From contig NC_016458.1 in the NCBI RefSeq assembly GCF_000226115.1, positions 3,251,001 to 3,315,000 of the forward strand: a stretch of DNA of 64,000 nucleotides, in the 5' to 3' direction. The stretch is from Thermothielavioides terrestris NRRL 8126 (taxonomy: Eukaryota; Ascomycota; Sordariomycetes; Sordariales; Chaetomiaceae). A program made the position numbers and the translations under genes. Position 1 is the stretch's first letter; the number at the start of each line of letters is the position of its first letter. The notes under the pieces are model-generated. The model was not told the DNA's origin. It saw nothing but the letters and a program-made list of their open reading frames with translations, and searched no databases. This document shows positions 33,990-45,400 of the stretch, one piece after another.

Positions 33990-36900
33990 ATGTACTGGCC
34001 GCTTGGGACTCCGCGAATCTATGCGACGAGCAACTCCTGCCAGCCGGCCGCCCTCCGCATAGTCTCCCACGATGGCCTTTCAGCCGCCGGCGCCGCTGCC
34101 GGCGGCCGCTCTGAGCACCGACCCGACAGGACTTCGCTGCTGTCTCCGAGCTCCGCTGCCGTTCAAGATGGACCGGCCGCGCTCTCGACCACTCCTGTCA
34201 CCCCGGTGACACCAGCAACCCCCCTGACACCCGGCATCAAACCCGTCGAGCATGATTGCCCCGACGAGACCGCCCCCGGAAATCCGCCGGAACCGGTGCC
34301 GCCAAGCATTCCCTTGCACGAGCCCATCCTTGCCCTTCGTGTGGCGCGCGCTGGCCACATCTTTGCCGTCATCACAGCAACATCCATGACAGTCTGGCAG
34401 ACAAAGGTGCGACGGCTTCGTGCTTCTCTGGCTTTGCCGTGTTGCCTATTAGTCTGATTCTGTTTCCAGCCAACCGTCGTCCTCGCTGTCGTCGTCCGCT
34501 CCAAACCGTCCCTCGAGACCTATGGCACCAATACCAACTTGCTACTCCGGCCAGACTCGGCCATCTTTGTCGTTCATACAAGCCTGGGATACCTGCTAAC
34601 ATACTCGCTTGCCACCGATCCCGAAGCACGGGTCTACCGGCCGCATTTTGCCAACCATACCAACATTCAGCGGAGACGCCAGAACCATGTCGGAGAACCC
34701 GGCCACGCCGCCCCGGACCAGATATTCTGGGGTCCGGGCGAAGGACCGGGGGTGAAAGATGTCAGTGTTCGCTTCCGAATGGTGATCAAGGTTGACGCAG
34801 GCATCGAAAGCGCCTTAGCGCTCGACGACGAGCTGGTGGTGGCGACGCAGAAGCCCGCTGCTGTCCAGTGCATCCGCTGGGCGCCTGACAGCTCGGGGAA
34901 CCAGACACGCACCGAGCTGCTGAGTCGAATGACGTGGCTGGCGAAGAAGGTCACCATCAAGGAGATGACCCACGACAGAGCTATGAACCTGTCAACGTGG
35001 ATTACGAGCGATGGCATGGCCTACGCCGTGCAGCGACTGACCGCTGGCCACCAAGACGGCGCTTCAAACGAGCCGGCCGACCCCAAGAGGCTGTTCAGAG
35101 GCTATTGCTTCCACACGCCTCGGGACGAAGCCGAACATGCTGTCCGCTGTGTAGTCAACGCACGGTTTTCCCTGATCGCCGTTGGGTGCGCTGATGGCCA
35201 TGTCCGTGTTTACTCGGCGCGGGATTATTCGGGCAACATCCCTCCGTCCCACGTTCACAGCGTGCCTGCATCTGCCGCCGCGTGCGGGAAGCTCACCACG
35301 CTCAGCTACTCGCCCGATGGCTACTGCCTCTTCGCCGGCTTTGAGAAGGGGTGGGCGACCTGGAGTGTTTACGGGAAGCCGTTATGCAGCACTTTCCATG
35401 CCGACCATGCCATTTCCTCAGTGAACGGGGAAGAATGGCTCACGGGCGTGCTGGAGGCTTCCTGGGTGGGCGGAGCCTGTGACCTCCTGTTGGCCGGCAG
35501 AGAGCACCAGGCGGTCTGGCTTCTGGAGATGGCGCGGAGCGCGGTAACTGGGTGCTACAACCCGGCCAATCTGTTCCGCACTGTGCTCCAGAGCACCTCG
35601 AGCGTCATGATATACAGAGGTTATGACCTACCGGACCTCACTTCCATTTCGGCCGAACCGTCGCTTTGGCACACGAGCAGAATTCCCGCCGTCTATCTCT
35701 GGAATCAGTGGCCCATCCGGTGTACAGCCATCTCGGCGGACGGGAGATACGTCGCCGTGGCGGGCAAGAGAGGTTTGGCGCATTACAGCGTCAACAGCGG
35801 TCGCTGGAAGACATTCGCCAACGAAGCCGCAGAAAACGAGTTCCAGGTTAGAGGCGGCATGTGTTGGTACCAGAATGTTTTGGTTGCGGCCGTGGAAGGC
35901 AACAACAGGTCGTTTGAGCTGCGGTTATACCCCCGCGAGGCCGCCCTCGACAGCGGCACCGCGGCTTACACGCAACAGATGGCGGCGCCTGTGGTGCTGA
36001 TCACGTCGACCGGCGAAGATTCGTTACTCGTCTACACCTACGACAATCTCCTGTACCATTTCGTGTTCGCTTCCACATCCGGCGCCGTCAGGCTCATCGA
36101 GGTGGGCCACATAGCCTTCCACGGCATCGTGCGATCGCCTGCCAGGGTGAGAGGCCTGAGTTGGATCCTACCAGACCACCAGCTTCTGGAGGGGGATCCT
36201 TCTCAAGATGTAGCTCATGCGTCCGTCCTCTTCCTTGTGGACGGAAAGCTCGTTCTCCTGCGGCCCTCGGTGAGCGAGGGCAATCTGAAGTACGACATGC
36301 GCGTCATCGCCCACAACGTCGAGTACTATCTCAACATGAGGGATCGGCCGCAGACGCTCGAATCTGCAACGCAACGGCTTACCCCGTCGACCAATGGCGT
36401 GCGAGGCGGGGCCCTGGAAGACTCGCTGTGGGTATTCGATGGCAGTGAGCTGAAAACCTGGCCAGACGTGGAGCCGGTCATGACGGCGATATCGGGGGGG
36501 TTCTCAAGAGATCTGCCCGCCACCGTCCCCGTGTCCGTTGACTTCTATCCCTTGTCAGTCATTCTTCCAAAGGCCATCGTACTCGGCGTGGAGCCGGATC
36601 TCATCCAGCGTCGCGATATCAGTTTCTCTTTCTTCCGCTTCTCCATCAGGGTAAGCAGTCTTTACTCGGCCGAATGGCACGTCCCATGTGTGTACAAAAA
36701 AGATGAAGAGAGAAGGGGTACTGACTTGATGTGGCAGACCCACCTGTTCCTACCCGATATATTGAGTTTCTACCTGAACGGGAACAAAACCACCGAAGCC
36801 TTGCGATTGGCGCAGCAGTACGAGCAGCTGGAATACTTCGCTCATGCTCTCGAGATTCTCCTGCACCGCGTACTGGATGAGGAAGTAGACGCGGATCCCA

Positions 36901-37505
36901 CCCCAGCGCCCGAGCACGCCATTCTTCCGCGGGTGCTTTCGCTGCTCTCGTCGTTCAAACAATATCTCGACATCGTGGTGCAGTGCACGCGCAAGACGGA
37001 GGTGCGTTCCTGGCGGACTCTATTCGCCTATCTCCCTCCACCGCAAGAGCTGTTCGAGGAGAGTCTCCAACGCGGCAGCCTCAAAACGGCGGGCGGCTAT
37101 CTCTTGATTCTCCACACCTTCGACGAGCTGGCGGCAGCGAGCGAACAGAGTGTGCGGCTGCTGAGCCGGGCCATGCACGAGGAAGACTGGGACCTGTGCA
37201 AGGAGCTGGCGAGATTCCTGGCGGCGCTGGACGAGACTGGGGATACTCTGCGGGAAGCACTGGAAATGGTCCAAGTTCGAAGGCTCCAGGGCGGCGACGT
37301 GGAAGAAGCGGCGGCGAGGAATGGAATCATGACGAGACTCGAGATTCCCTCCGGCGGGGTCTACCCACCGTTTGGTGGTGGCTCGGCGCGGACAAACCTC
37401 GGGCGGATCGCAGGAAGCGATTCGGAAGCAGAAGGCCGGTCCGGCAGCGATGCGGGCAGCTTCACCAGTGGCAGCCGTTCAGAAGCCAAGGACGACTTTT
37501 CGTAA
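33990..37505 (+). CDS. RIC1: RIC1, subunit of the Ric1-Rgp1 exchange factor for Ypt6/Rab6
   Basis: Three exons: 33990-34406, 34470-36650 and 36738-37505, giving 1121 residues. Intron 1 is 63 nt. Intron 2 (GTAAGC...GGCAG) is 87 nt, in frame and stop-free; its removal gives RFSIRTHLFLPDIL, the conserved start of the RIC1 domain. The N-terminus MYWPLGTPRIYA is typical of the family. Residues 15-110 are low complexity with a TPVTPVTPATPLTP repeat. WD-like beta-propeller blades follow (SAPVTCGK-type turns such as KLTTLSYSPDGYCLFAGFEKGWATWSV and RCTAISADGRYVAVAGKRG). The C-terminal helical RIC1 domain (about residues 875-1060) contains SFKQYLDIVVQCTRKTE. It acts at the Golgi, activating the Rab that receives endosome-derived vesicles. 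The partner RGP1 is not in the window. The acidic Ser-rich tail is probably disordered. Confidence 0.93.
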
Positions 37506-38121
37506 TCGTGGCCAAGAAGGATTAGTTGGATAGCCGGAGACCATGCAAAAGCGGCACATAGGGCAGGGGGGTTTCGGGCCGCCATCATCGCTGACGGACC
37601 ATGTTCAGGGGAAGAAGGGAGGATGCCCGAACACGCAGGTGCGAGCATGAGTCAGGACAGCTCAGAGAGTCAGATGCTGGATGCCACAGAGAAGCACCAG
37701 ACGGAAAGGAGAGGCCTCACCCGACCTGCCATAGGTAAATATATCACCATTCACAGCCCCCTCTCGATATCATGGGTTTACCAAGAGCTGCCCCCGGGAG
37801 CGGCAGCCTGGTGGGCCCGTGCGCGCCAGTTCCCGCCGCTTTAATTGATTTTCAGCCTTACGCCTGCTCACCGCGGCCTCTGCACCCGCCGCGCACCACG
37901 GAGCTGACGGAGAAAGAGAAAAGCAGCAAGCTATCTGCTACGATATAGGCGACCCCGGAGCATGGACTGATCATTTACCGCGCGACCCACGGTTCCACCA
38001 CGTGCTATAGCGAATACGCAAGTTGCGGCCGTCTGCTTTCGCTTCCGACGACGACCCTCGGCTCCGCACGGCTGAGCGCTCCCAGGCCTCGTCGCCGCTG
38101 ACGGTCCCTGGTGCTGGTGGG
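37506..38121 (+). other. Spacer upstream of the GST gene, with an upstream open frame
   Basis: An ATG frame begins at 37623 and runs to a good donor (GTAAAT at 37735). However, splicing from that phase to any AG before the GST frame breaks frame. It may be 5' UTR with an upstream reading frame, or an exon whose partner I cannot place. Confidence 0.35.
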
Positions 38122-40055
38122 ATGAGCGCCGCCCCAGCATTCCGCGCCTCTGCCTTAAGCGATAGCTCTTCGACCTCCTACTTAGGCCCGTCATCTGGTG
38201 TGGCGGACGGTGCTGCCACAACACACGGCGGCTTCAGAAACGCCGAGTCGGCACCCGCCTCAACGGGCATCCCCGCCGTCGCCGACCTGCCGAGAACTGT
38301 GGCCGCGGATTCGGCTGGGACGGGCCTCGTTGATGGCTCTACTGGCCTCGAGCCATCTCGCGGCACGGCCACCGTGACCGTCGAGTACCCTCCCGACCTG
38401 GCGTTGTGGCGTCAGAGACTGTTCGATCTGAAGGAAGCTGTAGTCCTTAGCGCGAAGGAGTGAGTTCACATGGGCCCCGAGCTCCATCGTATCTCCCCCC
38501 TGCGTCTCTCATTCTCCTGCTTGCAGCTTGGGCATGCTCATCAAACCCGCAAATCTCCCAAGATATGATACATACTTCCCCTGGATCGACAATGTATACT
38601 CGCACAGGTCCACGCAGAGGTACAAGCACGGGCGCTTTGTCTCGCACTACTACGACTGTCGAATGAAGGGTAGGCCGTCGGGGAGACCCAAGTCGGACGA
38701 TCCCAACAGGAAGAAGCGCAACCGCAGGGCGCGCAGGCGCGACCTCTGCGACGTCAAGATCAAAATCACCGAGTACCCGGCCTGCTCGGGCGCGGAGCTG
38801 CGGGCGGGCGATGGCATTGCCCTGGGCAGCAAGGCGCGTGAGGAGGCTTGGGCGCGCATCCAGAACGGCCCGTTCTGGGTGATGCAGCGGATCGATAGCA
38901 ATGGGAGAAGTGGCGGGAGCGGCATTAAGCCATCAACGCACAAACACGATCTGGCAATGAGTGATTTCATCAAGCTAAGCAGTGCCCGCCGGCGGCTGGT
39001 CGAACTCGAGAGGGAGGCAAAGCGAAGCCAGAAGCCGTCTCCGTGGAAACCAACGGGGGCTGCGGGCGCGACAGCCAAGCAGCATGCCGCAAGCGAAGAG
39101 ATCAAGTTCTATTCGGCCTGTTTCTGGTAAGACGTCGGGTTCCTGGCCGGCTCGCTAGCGTTCGCTGACTTGTCCCTCACAGTCCCTTTTCACAGCGCGT
39201 TTGGATTGCGCTCGAAGCCAAGGGCATCAAATACCAATATCGCGAAACATACCCGCTCCGCAAGCCTAAACCGAGCGAGCTCCTGGAGGCCAATCCAAGA
39301 GGGCTGGTTCCTGCGATACAACAGGGCGAGTGGGCATGCTCCGAAAGCTCCGTCATCCTTGAATATGTGAACATCCTTGCGGCACCTTTTACCCTGGGAA
39401 CCAGCGATGGTTCTGGCCAACAAACCCCCCTTGCTAACGGCATTGGTCTTAGCTCGAAGACCTCAATAGCGTAACGCCTCTGTATCCGTCAGTCCCGCGA
39501 CTCAAGGCGAATTGCCGCCTATGGATCGAATTTGTACGCAATTGTTAGGCCGTTTCTCATCCACTCGGGTCTATCTCTGCTGACTCCAGGCGCAGATCAA
39601 CTCCAGAATCGTGCCCGCTTTTTACAGCGTCCTCGCAGCGCACGAGGAAGAAGCACGAGGCCTCGGGATGGACAATCTGCAGCGTCAGATCTCGGCCCTG
39701 GTTCAGGCCGCTGATGAGCAGGCAAGTCTGGGACGCCGGCCATCGAGACCAGTGGCAGCATGCTTACAGCAGCCCTACGTTCGAGCAGGGACCCTTTTTC
39801 CTCGGCGACCGCAAGTGTCTCGTCGACGTGCACCTGGCGCCGTTCGCCTTGAGGCTGTCCCGGCTGCAGCCATTCCAGGACTGCCCTCAACCAACACCGC
39901 AGCCACGATGGCAGCGATGGCTGGATGCTCTCGAGCAGGACCCGCACGTGCGCAGCACGCTCAGTGCGGACAAGCTGTACACCAGTTCGATGGGTGATTT
40001 GCTCAAGGGGTTCCCGGTGTTGTCGGACGGAGCTCGCTATCAAACGGGCCCGTAG
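38122..40055 (+). CDS. Omega-like glutathione S-transferase with a long basic N-terminal domain
   Basis: Exons are 38122-38459, 38527-39126, 39183-39366, 39453-39533, 39590-39721 and 39753-40055, giving 545 residues if the last gap is an intron. Residues 1-95 are Ser/Ala/Gly/Thr-rich. Residues 95-305 form a basic domain with YKHGRFVSHYYDC, an RKKRNRRARRRD block and DVKIKITEYP. The thioredoxin-fold GST domain starts at about residue 310 with FYSACFCPFSQRVWIALEAK, whose CPFSQR is the omega-class active-site Cys motif, then NPRGLVPAIQ (cis-Pro) and ESSVILEYLED. The C-terminal helical domain has GPFFLGDRKCLVDVHLAPF. Ordinary GSTs are 200-280 residues, so the N-terminal part is a real extension. 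Between 39721 and 39753 the frame shifts: the only tidy solution is a 31-nt GC-AG intron (CAG/GCAAGT...CCAG), unusually short; the alternative is a one-base frameshift. The start is uncertain, since the frame stays open a little upstream. Confidence 0.75.
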
Positions 40056-40725
40056 GCTGGCCCGCAAGATCGTCGACGTCGTGTATTACGGACCGGTGTA
40101 ATTAGAGGCTGAGCGGCCTGCGCTGCGTCTTAGCATAGCTGTGCTCGCCCTGAACTTGTGGATGACAATGACAACGGAGGAACTCCATTTGGTGCATCGC
40201 TGATGATTCTATCTGGCTCCGAGGTGGCAACCTGGGAAAGAAGCAGGTTCATTGTCTAGGCAGACGACGGGGCAAAACGGAGGAGTATTGTGTGCTGAGA
40301 ACTTCGTAGCGAAAGCAGGCACCGTTTTGACATGCCCACAACGCGTGCAGGTGTGCAATGGCTGCTGCGAGCCGCCCGTGGCCGGTTCTTGACGTTCTCG
40401 ACTCAATGGCGAGCCAGTTAGGTTGGTTCGTAACCCTCGCTGCAGAGCAGTCGGGTGGGGGGGCTTTAAACCCCCACCACTCAAACATTCCCATTCCTCC
40501 ATCACCTGCAACTCGTCCTTGAAAACGAAACCACACTGTCTCACGCAATCCAAAGCGACGGCCACCAACCGCACCTGTATCTACTCTTAGTGCTTTCGGC
40601 TGTGTTTTTATTGTTCGGCCCGTATACGAACCGCCCGAACCATCGCCCTCCACCGGTGCATGCCTGGTGCGGCGGCAGTGCCCAACTCGTCAAGATCAAG
40701 ATTGTCGAGATCAGATCGCAAGAAG
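40056..40725. other. Intergenic, promoter region of CK2 beta
   Basis: No separate gene is supported. An in-frame ATG at 40660 could extend CK2 beta by 22 residues (SSRSRLSRSDRKK). Confidence 0.5.
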
Positions 40726-41741
40726 ATGGATGACTACGCGACCGAGTCGGACAGCGACTACACCAGCTATTGGCGGGATTGGGTGCGTAAAATCCATCTG
40801 CAGCCTTCTTTCATCCCCTCCCCCCCTCTCTTCCGCTGCAGCAGCGATGTCCGCCGTCTGACCCTGCTCGCACAGTTCATCTCCTCCCGGGGCAACGAGT
40901 ACTTCTGCGAGATTGACGAGGACTATCTGACGGACCGCTTCAACCTTACGGGCCTCAACACCGAAGTCCAGTACTACCAGTATGCGCTCGACCTGGTGAC
41001 CGACGTGTTCGATCTCGACTGCGACGACGAGATGCGCGAGGCCATCGAGAAGTCGGCCAGGCATCTGTACGGCCTTGTGCATGCGAGATACATTGTCACG
41101 ACGAGGGGTCTGGCGAAGATGGTTTGTCCTGCCTCCTTTATTTAATTCCTGATGATGTACTCGGCGCTGACTGGTTCCCCCGCGAAAACCAGCTCGAGAA
41201 ATACAAGAAGGCCGACTTCGGCAAGTGCCCGCGCGTCATGTGCAACTCGCACCCGCTGCTGCCGATGGGCCTCTCCGACATCCCCAACGTCAAGCCGGCC
41301 AAGCTGTACTGCGCGCGCTGCGAGGACACGTACAACCCCAAGTCGTCGCGCCACGCGTCCATCGACGGCGCCTACTTCGGCACCTCGTTCCACAACATCC
41401 TCTTCCAGGTCTACCCGGGCCTCGTGCCGGCCAAGTCGATCGAGCGCTACGTGCCGCGCGTCTACGGCTTCAAGGTCCACGCCGCCGCGGCGCTCGCGCG
41501 CTGGCAGGACGGCGTGCGCGACGACATGCGCCGCCGCCTGCGCAGGCTGGAGATCGAGAGCGGGTTCAAGGACGACGACGAGGACCTGGAAGAGGTCGAG
41601 GAAGACGACGTCGACGAGGATGAGGAGTTCCAGCAGCGGCAGCAACTTCAAGTTGCCGAGTATAGGAGAGGTAACCCTGCCGCTGCCGGTTCTGGCTCGG
41701 CGCCGGGGGGCGGGGACGCGCAGATGGGCAGCGTTGCTTGA
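40726..41741 (+). CDS. CKB1: Casein kinase 2 regulatory beta subunit
   Basis: Three exons: 40726-40782, 40876-41121 and 41193-41741, giving 283 residues. Introns of 93 and 71 nt begin GTGCGT and GTTTGT. Splicing gives YWRDW-FISSRGNEYFCEIDEDYL and LAKM-LEKYKKADFGKCPR, both conserved. Features in order are an acidic N-terminus with possible autophosphorylation Ser (TESDSDYTSY), the acidic helix region DLDCDDEM, the zinc ribbon with CPRVMC and CARC (four Cys, needed for beta-beta dimerisation), and the conserved ASIDGAYFGTSFHNILFQVYP and ERYVPRVYGFKVH. The C-terminal tail is very acidic (DDDEDLEEVEEDDVDEDEE) and ends Gln/Gly-rich. It regulates the CK2 tetramer in nucleus and cytoplasm. In fungi CK2 beta also affects growth and circadian timing. 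The ATG at 40726 (MDDYATESD) is preferred to the one at 40660. Confidence 0.95.
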
Positions 41742-42483
41742 CGCCCGCCATGTGTGTGATTTAGGACCGGAGCGGACTCATTTTCTGTGTTTAGCATGAT
41801 CACATGGAAAGGACGGCGTCATGGCAGCGAACTTACTCATGGGGGAGGAGTTTGTTAGCCGGAGATGGAGCCTGATTTCTCTTCCACTTTGATACTCATA
41901 GGGCAAAAGCTCGAGGATTGGCGCATTTGCACTTTGGCTTTTTCTCTCCTTTCTTTGTTTTCTTTCTTTCTTTCTTTCGTTTGTTCTTTATTTTTTTTTT
42001 TTTTCTTTGTGTTTTTCGAGAAGCGGCACATATACCATTACATAGGCAACAGGAACTTTTGAGTTGGCCCCGTCCCTCCTCCTCGCAAACCGACATTGCA
42101 TGTCAAGCACCTATACGAAGAGAAGATGGCTTGACTTCATCCTTGGTCGACTACTTTCCATCGACACCCCCACCAAGGCTTGCGCTGATCCGATCTCCTT
42201 TCACATTTGCATTGGAGACTAGGGAGGAGGAAAAGTAGATTTCGAAAGAAAAGAAAGAGGAAAACAACAGAACTCCGATACAACGCATCCTCCAGAGGAC
42301 TGGCTCTTTTGACCCCAAACATCAGAATGATAACCCCGAACACCGAGAAGACGGCGTGTATCTCTAGCCCCTCCCAAGTATCAGAACGACCCGTGCAATA
42401 CCAACCGCTTGTAGACGAAGTGCACTGCCCTCGTGGGTAACGGTAAAAAACGGTAGAAAAATGACGTTTCTGAACATGCAAGA
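41742..42483. other. Convergent intergenic spacer, T-rich
   Basis: Polypyrimidine and T-rich sequence with (CTTT)n at about 41955-41982 and a T-run at 41989-42004. It serves as 3' flank for both CK2 beta and the lipid phosphatase. No gene is seen. Confidence 0.55.
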
Positions 42484-43943
42484 CTAACTCTCGGAAGCGC
42501 CCATGTACGAGTCATGAGCAACCGAGGGAGCGCCCGGCGCCTTGCGCGCAGAGGCAGCATGCGGAGTGGCGCCCAGGGCACTGCCGTGGCCGAACGCGTC
42601 CGCCGCCCCGAGGGCCTCCTCTTCGTCGCCGGACCGATACTCTCCCCGCAAGCGGTCCGTCGCGTAGCTGAAGCTCCCCACGCCGGCCCAGAAGGCCTTC
42701 TCATTGCTGCGCGGCCCCCACGCCCAGCCGGCGCCCTGGGAGATGGGCAGGTGGTAGTAGCGGAACGAGAAGATCGCCGTGATGGTCCCGATCAGGTAAC
42801 CAAACAGGATGTCGAAGCCGTGGTGCCGGAAATCCCACCACCGTGAGCCGGCGATGAAGACGGACGCGAAGAAGGGAACGAGGGCGATGCACAGGAGGTA
42901 GATGGGCGGCGCGGCTGCTTGCCGTCGTACCGCAGCGACGGTCCGGTTGTGCCGCGCAATCCCCTTGTTGCCCAGAGTGGCATCCAGAGTGGACCGCGAG
43001 GGCGCAGCTGCATGGCGGGCGCCAAGTTCGTACGTGTCCGGCCCGGCGACCTTAATACCCGGCAGCCGCGTCCGCGAGGGGAAGGCGGCAAAGGCGGAGG
43101 CGTCGGCGAAGCCGGCCGGAGCGAGAAAGGGAATGGTGATGGCGAACTTGCTCGCCACAAACAGGGATAGATAAATCAGCCCTATCTAGGAGTTAGCCGC
43201 CGCGCCCAATCTCCAGTGCCCGAATATCCAGTGTCAGAAATTGGTGACAGCACACCTGCAGCTGACGAGCTCGAGTGTCCACTGGGGTAACTCCTGAACC
43301 CATCGTCCAGCGTAGCCTTGTCCGGGTTCTTGCAGATGCTTGGGCTCACGAGCTGTCCGCTGGCGGTTGCCGTCTTCAAGCCGCCGATAATATACCGCGA
43401 GAGGTTGTCGAGGTCGGGCTGGCATCGGGACAGCAGGTCGGGTCGAGGCTTTCCGAAGAGGTTCTTCATCCCGTTGGTAATGAACCATGCGGCCACTATC
43501 GACAAGGCGAGGCCCAGCCAGCCTGCATGCAGCTCCCACAGCTTGCGCTTCCAGATCAGCGACTTCGGGGTGCCAGCGGGTACCGTCGCGCCGGGGACGA
43601 AGACCAGGGCGACGACAGCAACGACCGCGATGGGGGCTACGATGGCAACTATGACCAGTAGCCAGGTGGGAACAGTCTCCTTGACGGTGAATGGAAAACT
43701 ACCGAATTGTCAGCGGCATGGTTCAACTGGGGCGAGGCAACGAGGACACGGGATCTCAACATACGCGATATCGCGATCGTCAAGCGAGAACGGACGCTTG
43801 TTTGGTGTGAGGTTGCCCAACACGTATCCGACGACGGCGAACACGACCAGGACCAGCCAGTCGAAGCCGTAGGACAGCACCAGCACCCATGACGCCCTCC
43901 CCCTCCTGCGCACGTTGCCTCCGGCGAGGTCGAGATCGTCCAT
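42484..43943 (-). CDS. PAP2-family lipid phosphatase (DPP1/LPP-like)
   Basis: Three exons: 43943-43765, 43698-43256 and 43181-42484, giving 439 residues. Introns of 66 and 74 nt use GTATGT and GTGTGC donors. All three motifs of the PAP2/lipid phosphate phosphatase superfamily are present: KNLFGKPRP, YPSGHSSSS (general-acid His) and SRWWDFRHHGFDIL (nucleophile His and Asp). Six membrane segments are visible, including WLVLVVFAVVGYVLGNL near residue 30, VTVPTWLLVIVAIV-like and SKFAITIPFLA regions, IYLLCIALVPFFASVFIAG, and FDILFGYLIGTITAIFSF. A loop of about 60 residues (SRTRLPGIKVAG...) sits between two segments of the second half. The C-terminus is Ala/Gly-rich. By family knowledge it removes phosphate from diacylglycerol pyrophosphate, phosphatidate or related lipids in internal membranes. 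Substrate is not resolved by sequence. Confidence 0.88.
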
Positions 43944-44959
43944 TGTGTCGCGGGGTCCGGATGCTGTTGCTGCTGGAGAGAGGGATCGAGGATGCATGAG
44001 AGGGTGGATTGAGTCGTCTGGCATTAGGCACCGAGGGATGATGCAACAATGCCGGCCGGGGTGCAGCGAAGTGCCGGGCCAAACCGTGAAGGAAAGGCAG
44101 TCACGAGAGCAGAGCGAAGACCACCCACTCAGGCTCCAGATTTGTGCAACTCGGTACCTTACCGCCACCAGCTGAAAGCGGTCTCTCCCAAACCAGTCAA
44201 AAAGCAGACAAAATGGCCACAGACACGGAACTAACGTAGGCTATGCGGTAGTCGACTAGTGAACGCCAATCCGCGCAAGGCACAGTAAGCTTCTTGACTG
44301 TCGGGGGTTGGGTGGCCCCTGAGTCCGGACACGTCCTGCCCTGATATCTCTTTTGCCGCCTTGTTCAAAGAGCTCAGCCACAAAGGGGATCCACCTCAGA
44401 TGACGAACACCCGAGCGGTTGGCCAGGGTCGGCCACCAACAGCAGGTCCCCCAGCGGCACAGGCAACGAAAAAAAATGAAACACCAATGAGCTGGATTGG
44501 ACTGATGAAACATACATGAACTGAGCGCCTCTGCTTCGAGGTCTTCAATTGATGAAAGTTCTTGTTGGACCTCTTCAGGTCCCCTTATGCGCTGCAGTAG
44601 CGAAGCTAACTTCATTGGGCGTGTTGGCAATGGGCAGCTGAAACTGTCAGGCTCCATCGGCGGTCCAGAACCTCGACAGCGCTGGCTGTAGACTTGTACG
44701 AAGCAGAAAGGCACGGCAGGCGCCGAAACCCAATTTACGAGGAACCTTCGCTAGGTGGGTACCTACCAACACCCCTGATCTTAAGACATCCGGAGAGCGT
44801 TCGTCCATGTTCATCTCGAGTGGTGTTACTTGCCGAAGCCATGGCCATGTGATGCGCCATCGCGATGAGTTTCGACGCAGCGAGCAAGCTGTGTCGCAGC
44901 CCAAGGAGCGGGGGTGGAACACTCGCACTGGGGCGGACAACAAAACTACGACCTGGAAG
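43944..44959. other. Intergenic region upstream of the lipid phosphatase
   Basis: Promoter-side spacer without a supported gene. It contains a GGTACCTACC-type motif at about 44757. Confidence 0.5.
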
Positions 44960-45392
44960 GCTGATGGCTAAAGAGGTCCCGCCAAGACTAATTTCGGCCA
45001 ATTGTCGGCAATGTTTTTACAACGTTTTTACGCAACCCCGATCGCCAAGGCGTTTTCGCTATCGCCAAGGGGTTTGCACTATCGCCACGGGTTAGCCACG
45101 GGTTAGTTCGCCGGGGGTGCGGGGGGCGGCGCCAGCCCCCCGCTAGTTAGGGTGAGGGTTATAGTTAGGGTGAGGGTCAAGGTTAGGGTGAGGGTTAACT
45201 TCGTTTTCTTTTTTTTCGATTTGGTTGAGGTTTCGTAAAGTTGTTGCAACGAGTCTTTACGATTATTCGTTGTTGATGTTGCTCGAAGTCGTCGCGGCCC
45301 CGTCGTGGCCCCGCTCACCCCGTGGCGATTGTAAATACTTGTAAGCGGCAGTCTCCGAAATTAGTCTTGGCGGGACCTCTTTAGCCATAACC
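44960..45392. mobile_element. Non-autonomous DNA transposon (MITE), hAT-like by target duplication
   Basis: The 433-bp element is flanked by identical 8-bp direct repeats CCTGGAAG at 44952-44959 and 45393-45400. Its ends are inverted copies: ATGGCTAAAGAGGTCCCGCC and the following 14 bp (44964-44997) match the right end in reverse complement without mismatch, with a few imperfect outermost bases (GCTG against GGTT). An 8-bp target duplication is the established hAT hallmark. No transposase frame is inside. The interior has subterminal ATCGCCA(A/C)GG repeats (45048-45105) with a reverse-strand copy near 45320, a GC-rich palindrome (about 45118-45143) and telomere-like repeats. It lies in the spacer between the lipid phosphatase and uL2m genes. 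Confidence 0.78.
45146..45199 (+). repeat. Three 18-bp telomere-like repeats inside the element
   Basis: Three tandem units each start GTTAGGGTGAGGGT and differ only in the last four bases. They contain TTAGGG, the usual fungal telomere unit, but with an interleaved TGAGGG, so this is not a simple telomere tract. Confidence 0.85.
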
Positions 45393-45400
45393 CCTGGAAG

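Noticed and set aside
45146..45199. Chromosome-end telomere tract
   Set aside because: Only three 18-bp units with interrupted TTAGGG, inside a bounded element and flanked by genes on both sides.
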